Shown: piece by piece, positions 23,878 to 25,229 of the stretch
Layout: each line of letters opens with the position of its first letter
Numbering within the stretch: the first letter of the stretch is position 1
Virus record (IMG/VR): IMGVR_UViG_3300042319_000531
Span: 1-25,229 of that record
Length of the DNA: 25,229 nt
Direction: 5' to 3' (one strand)
From: a virus
Made by a program: the position numbers and the translations under genes
The notes under the pieces: model-generated
Database searches by the model: none
Told to the model about the DNA's origin: nothing
Seen by the model: the letters and a program-made list of their open reading frames with translations, nothing else

Positions 23878-24528
23878 TTATTTCTTTACTTTAATTTTCC
23901 AATATGTACCAAATCCAATATAAGGTGAGAATGAACCATTAGTTCCATCAACAGTTCTATTATTTACACCAATGTTTAAGTTGTAGATTTTATCTTTTTT
24001 AGTCTTAAGAATTAAACCAGCACCAACTGCAGAAACATAATCTTCTTTATTGAATCCAGCATTCAAACCATAATATAATTGAGTTTTTGCAGGCTCTTTA
24101 ACAATCATAGTTTCTTTGATAGTTCTTTGTTTAACGCTTGCGTTGAAAGTTCTACCTAAGATTTTGTTTTGTGAGATAGTATCAGTTACAGCCACAGTTC
24201 CTAATGAATCAGGCAATACTAATACATCTTTGTATAATACTTTTGAATAGTAATCTTTTAATAATGCAGCTGTATCAATTACCGCTGGAATGATTACTTC
24301 CTTCTCTACAATTGTTTCATGGTAGATATCTTCACCTTTCTTAGTTACTACTTTAGTCTTTACAATATCAACAGTATCGATTTCGTGCTTAATTATTTCA
24401 TATTTTTTACCCTCAATACGGATAGTTCTTCCACCTGGCATTACTCCACCCGGATTAAACCATTGTAAAAGGATGTAAATAACCAATGCTGCTATGGCAA
24501 TGTTTTTGAAATTAACAAATTTTTTCAT
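23878..24528 (-). CDS. Membrane-anchored envelope protein with beta-rich C-terminus
   Basis: A 216-aa protein. Residues 1-8 are basic and ~9-24 form a single hydrophobic helix (IAIAALVIYILLQWF), an uncleaved signal anchor with an N-in topology. After Gly/Pro residues there is a Val/Thr/Lys-rich extended region (~35-145: YEIIKHEIDTVDIVKTKVV, ETIVEKEVIIPAVIDT). Residues ~148-216 read like beta-hairpins of an outer-membrane protein: TQLYYGLNAGFNKEDYVSAVGAGLILKTKKD with aromatic ends, then FSPYIGFGTYWKIKVKK. No lipobox is visible. It follows the outer-membrane-barrel-like gene across a 36-nt gap with an ATATTTATANA element. An envelope-spanning (spanin-like) or host-envelope-modifying role is plausible but unproven. 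Confidence 0.65.
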   Translation of the reverse strand: MKKFVNFKNIAIAALVIYILLQWFNPGGVMPGGRTIRIEGKKYEIIKHEIDTVDIVKTKVVTKKGEDIYHETIVEKEVIIPAVIDTAALLKDYYSKVLYKDVLVLPDSLGTVAVTDTISQNKILGRTFNASVKQRTIKETMIVKEPAKTQLYYGLNAGFNKEDYVSAVGAGLILKTKKDKIYNLNIGVNNRTVDGTNGSFSPYIGFGTYWKIKVKK

Positions 24529-24546
24529 AATATATTATTTTATGTG

Positions 24547-24555
24547 TATAAATAT
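24547..24555 (-). promoter_or_regulatory. Late-promoter-like element ATATTTATANA (copy 6)
   Basis: The minus strand reads ATATTTATA followed by CA, 18 nt before the ATG of the 216-aa gene, in the 36-nt gap after the outer-membrane-barrel-like gene. Confidence 0.6.
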
Positions 24556-24564
24556 TGATTTATT

Positions 24565-25229
24565 CTAAAATATCATTTTTGACCCAATTTGGAAGTTATG
24601 TAGTAAATTAAAGTTAGGTTCAAAGGTCATCGCACCTCTATATGATGTGGATAATGCAAATCTTTTACTTATTTTGTAATCATATCCCAATCCTACAATT
24701 GCACCCGGCGTTCTTGTTACTGAACTATTACCAGTCATTGTATTCCAAGCTATTGGTGATTGCATTAGGAATAATTGAGGGGTTAAAGTAACCTTTCTAC
24801 TATACTGAAATGGTTTCATCCAAAATCCAACTGCGGATGCACTTAGGGATACATCATAACCACCCTCACCCATTCTAGGCATCATTAGAGTAATTACACC
24901 AACATTATAACCGAATGTTCCGTACTTAGGATGTGGTTTGATATAGGTGTACCCATTAAGATTCATTAGAGTTCCTTTAAGGTACGCAAATGTAGTTCCG
25001 TATGAATGTATCGCATTTAATTTACCTTCATCAAAATCCATCTTAGTAACCCCAGCACTTAATGCAAATTGATTTAGGGTACTCCAAATAAGTGCGGTAG
25101 CTGAATATGATTTATCACCCATAAGAGATGATTTAGAAACACCAACACTCATCATTACAGCATATCTACCTTCCATATCTTCCGTACCAGCCAAATCAGA
25201 TGCTAACATCATTGGGTTTGCTACGGATT
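24565..25229 (-). CDS. Outer-membrane beta-barrel-like protein, N-terminus cut by window edge
   Basis: The frame is open to base 25229: the codons before the first visible Met-Met (25212) read SVANP, so the true start and any signal peptide lie outside the window. The visible 220 residues alternate polar and hydrophobic residues in many predicted strands with Gly and aromatic girdles (YAVMMSVGVSKSSLMG, FALSAGVTKMDFDEGK, YNVGVITLMMPRMGEGG, GFWMKPFQYSRKVTLTPQLFLM, FALSTSYRGAMTF). It ends in QIGSKMIF, a terminal Phe as in proteins inserted by the BAM machinery. This suggests an outer-membrane barrel made in the host, perhaps of the PorP/SprF-like style seen in Bacteroidota, though I cannot assign a family. 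Alternatives are a secreted beta protein or an acquired host gene. The function may be receptor masking, nutrient uptake or lysis, all unproven. Confidence 0.68.
   Translation of the reverse strand, partial: SVANPMMLASDLAGTEDMEGRYAVMMSVGVSKSSLMGDKSYSATALIWSTLNQFALSAGVTKMDFDEGKLNAIHSYGTTFAYLKGTLMNLNGYTYIKPHPKYGTFGYNVGVITLMMPRMGEGGYDVSLSASAVGFWMKPFQYSRKVTLTPQLFLMQSPIAWNTMTGNSSVTRTPGAIVGLGYDYKISKRFALSTSYRGAMTFEPNFNLLHNFQIGSKMIF

Noticed and set aside
1708-24555. TATAAATA on the plus strand read as T4 late promoters pointing right
   Set aside because: No plausible plus-strand genes follow any copy, whereas each copy lies 15-26 nt before a minus-strand start. I keep the minus-strand reading and flag the orientation as testable.
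24529-24564. Terminator between the barrel-like gene and the 216-aa gene
   Set aside because: The gap has no GC stem or U-tail hairpin; only the promoter-like element is visible.
1-25229. tRNA genes, insertion sequences, attachment sites, CRISPR arrays
   Set aside because: None seen: gaps are all shorter than 85 bases, and there is no transposase, inverted-repeat pair or cloverleaf-like sequence that I could identify by eye.

Overview
The window looks like part of a T4-like (contractile-tailed) bacteriophage genome whose host is probably a member of the Bacteroidota. It is AT-rich and almost fully coding. Every gene I can support lies on the minus strand, so the reading order is from right to left. 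The phage identity rests on recognisable baseplate proteins: gp6, gp25, a gp5-like spike and a gp7/tail-protein-I-like protein. The host inference rests on three points: a near-perfect Bacteroidota housekeeping promoter (TTTG-N20-TATATTTG) before the primase, A/T-rich leaders without Shine-Dalgarno sequences, and outer-membrane-type beta proteins. No host can be proven from the sequence.

Layout in reading order. (1) 25229-21944, accessory block: an outer-membrane-barrel-like protein cut by the window edge, an inner-membrane-anchored protein with a beta-rich C-terminus, two proteins with head-targeting-like N-termini (89 and 281 aa), and an Ntn-hydrolase-fold amidase or acyltransferase (271 aa). 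(2) 21887-16475, central spike and cell-wall penetration block: a coiled-coil protein, a gp5-like spike without a lysozyme domain, a PG_binding_1 protein, an M15/VanY-type peptidase and a GH19-type muramidase/chitinase. (3) 16426-10041, baseplate wedge block: a 166-aa protein, gp25, gp6, a DNRLRE-type beta protein, a coiled-coil protein and a 423-aa protein ending in a poly-Gly tail. (4) 10020-1721, large wedge/fibre block: a 1774-aa mosaic with a tail-protein-I/gp7-like motif and a LamG-like domain, a 209-aa protein and two related structural proteins of 416 and 313 aa. (5) 1687-1: small proteins, a SegE-like GIY-YIG nuclease and the N-terminal 276 residues of a Cys4 zinc-ribbon/TOPRIM DNA primase that runs off the left edge.

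Together, blocks 2-4 would build the baseplate: the spike punctures the outer membrane, separately encoded enzymes cut peptidoglycan, and the gp25/gp6/gp7-like wedge triggers sheath contraction. Transcription appears to be set by a repeated element, sense-strand ATATTTATANA, found 15-26 nt before six start codons and, by eye, nowhere else. I read it as the phage's late promoter. One clear intrinsic terminator separates the 416-aa and 313-aa genes.

The most novel possibility is the accessory block. The N-termini MIKLSQLNE/A, MIKLKDIINE/V and MKLSE/C resemble prohead-protease (T4 gp21-type) targeting and cleavage sites. The 281-aa protein has two further ESVxE sites at its apparent domain borders. 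In the Ntn hydrolase, the predicted cut would expose the presumed nucleophile Cys6. This suggests head-packaged proteins matured by the prohead protease, a hypothesis that virion proteomics could test directly.
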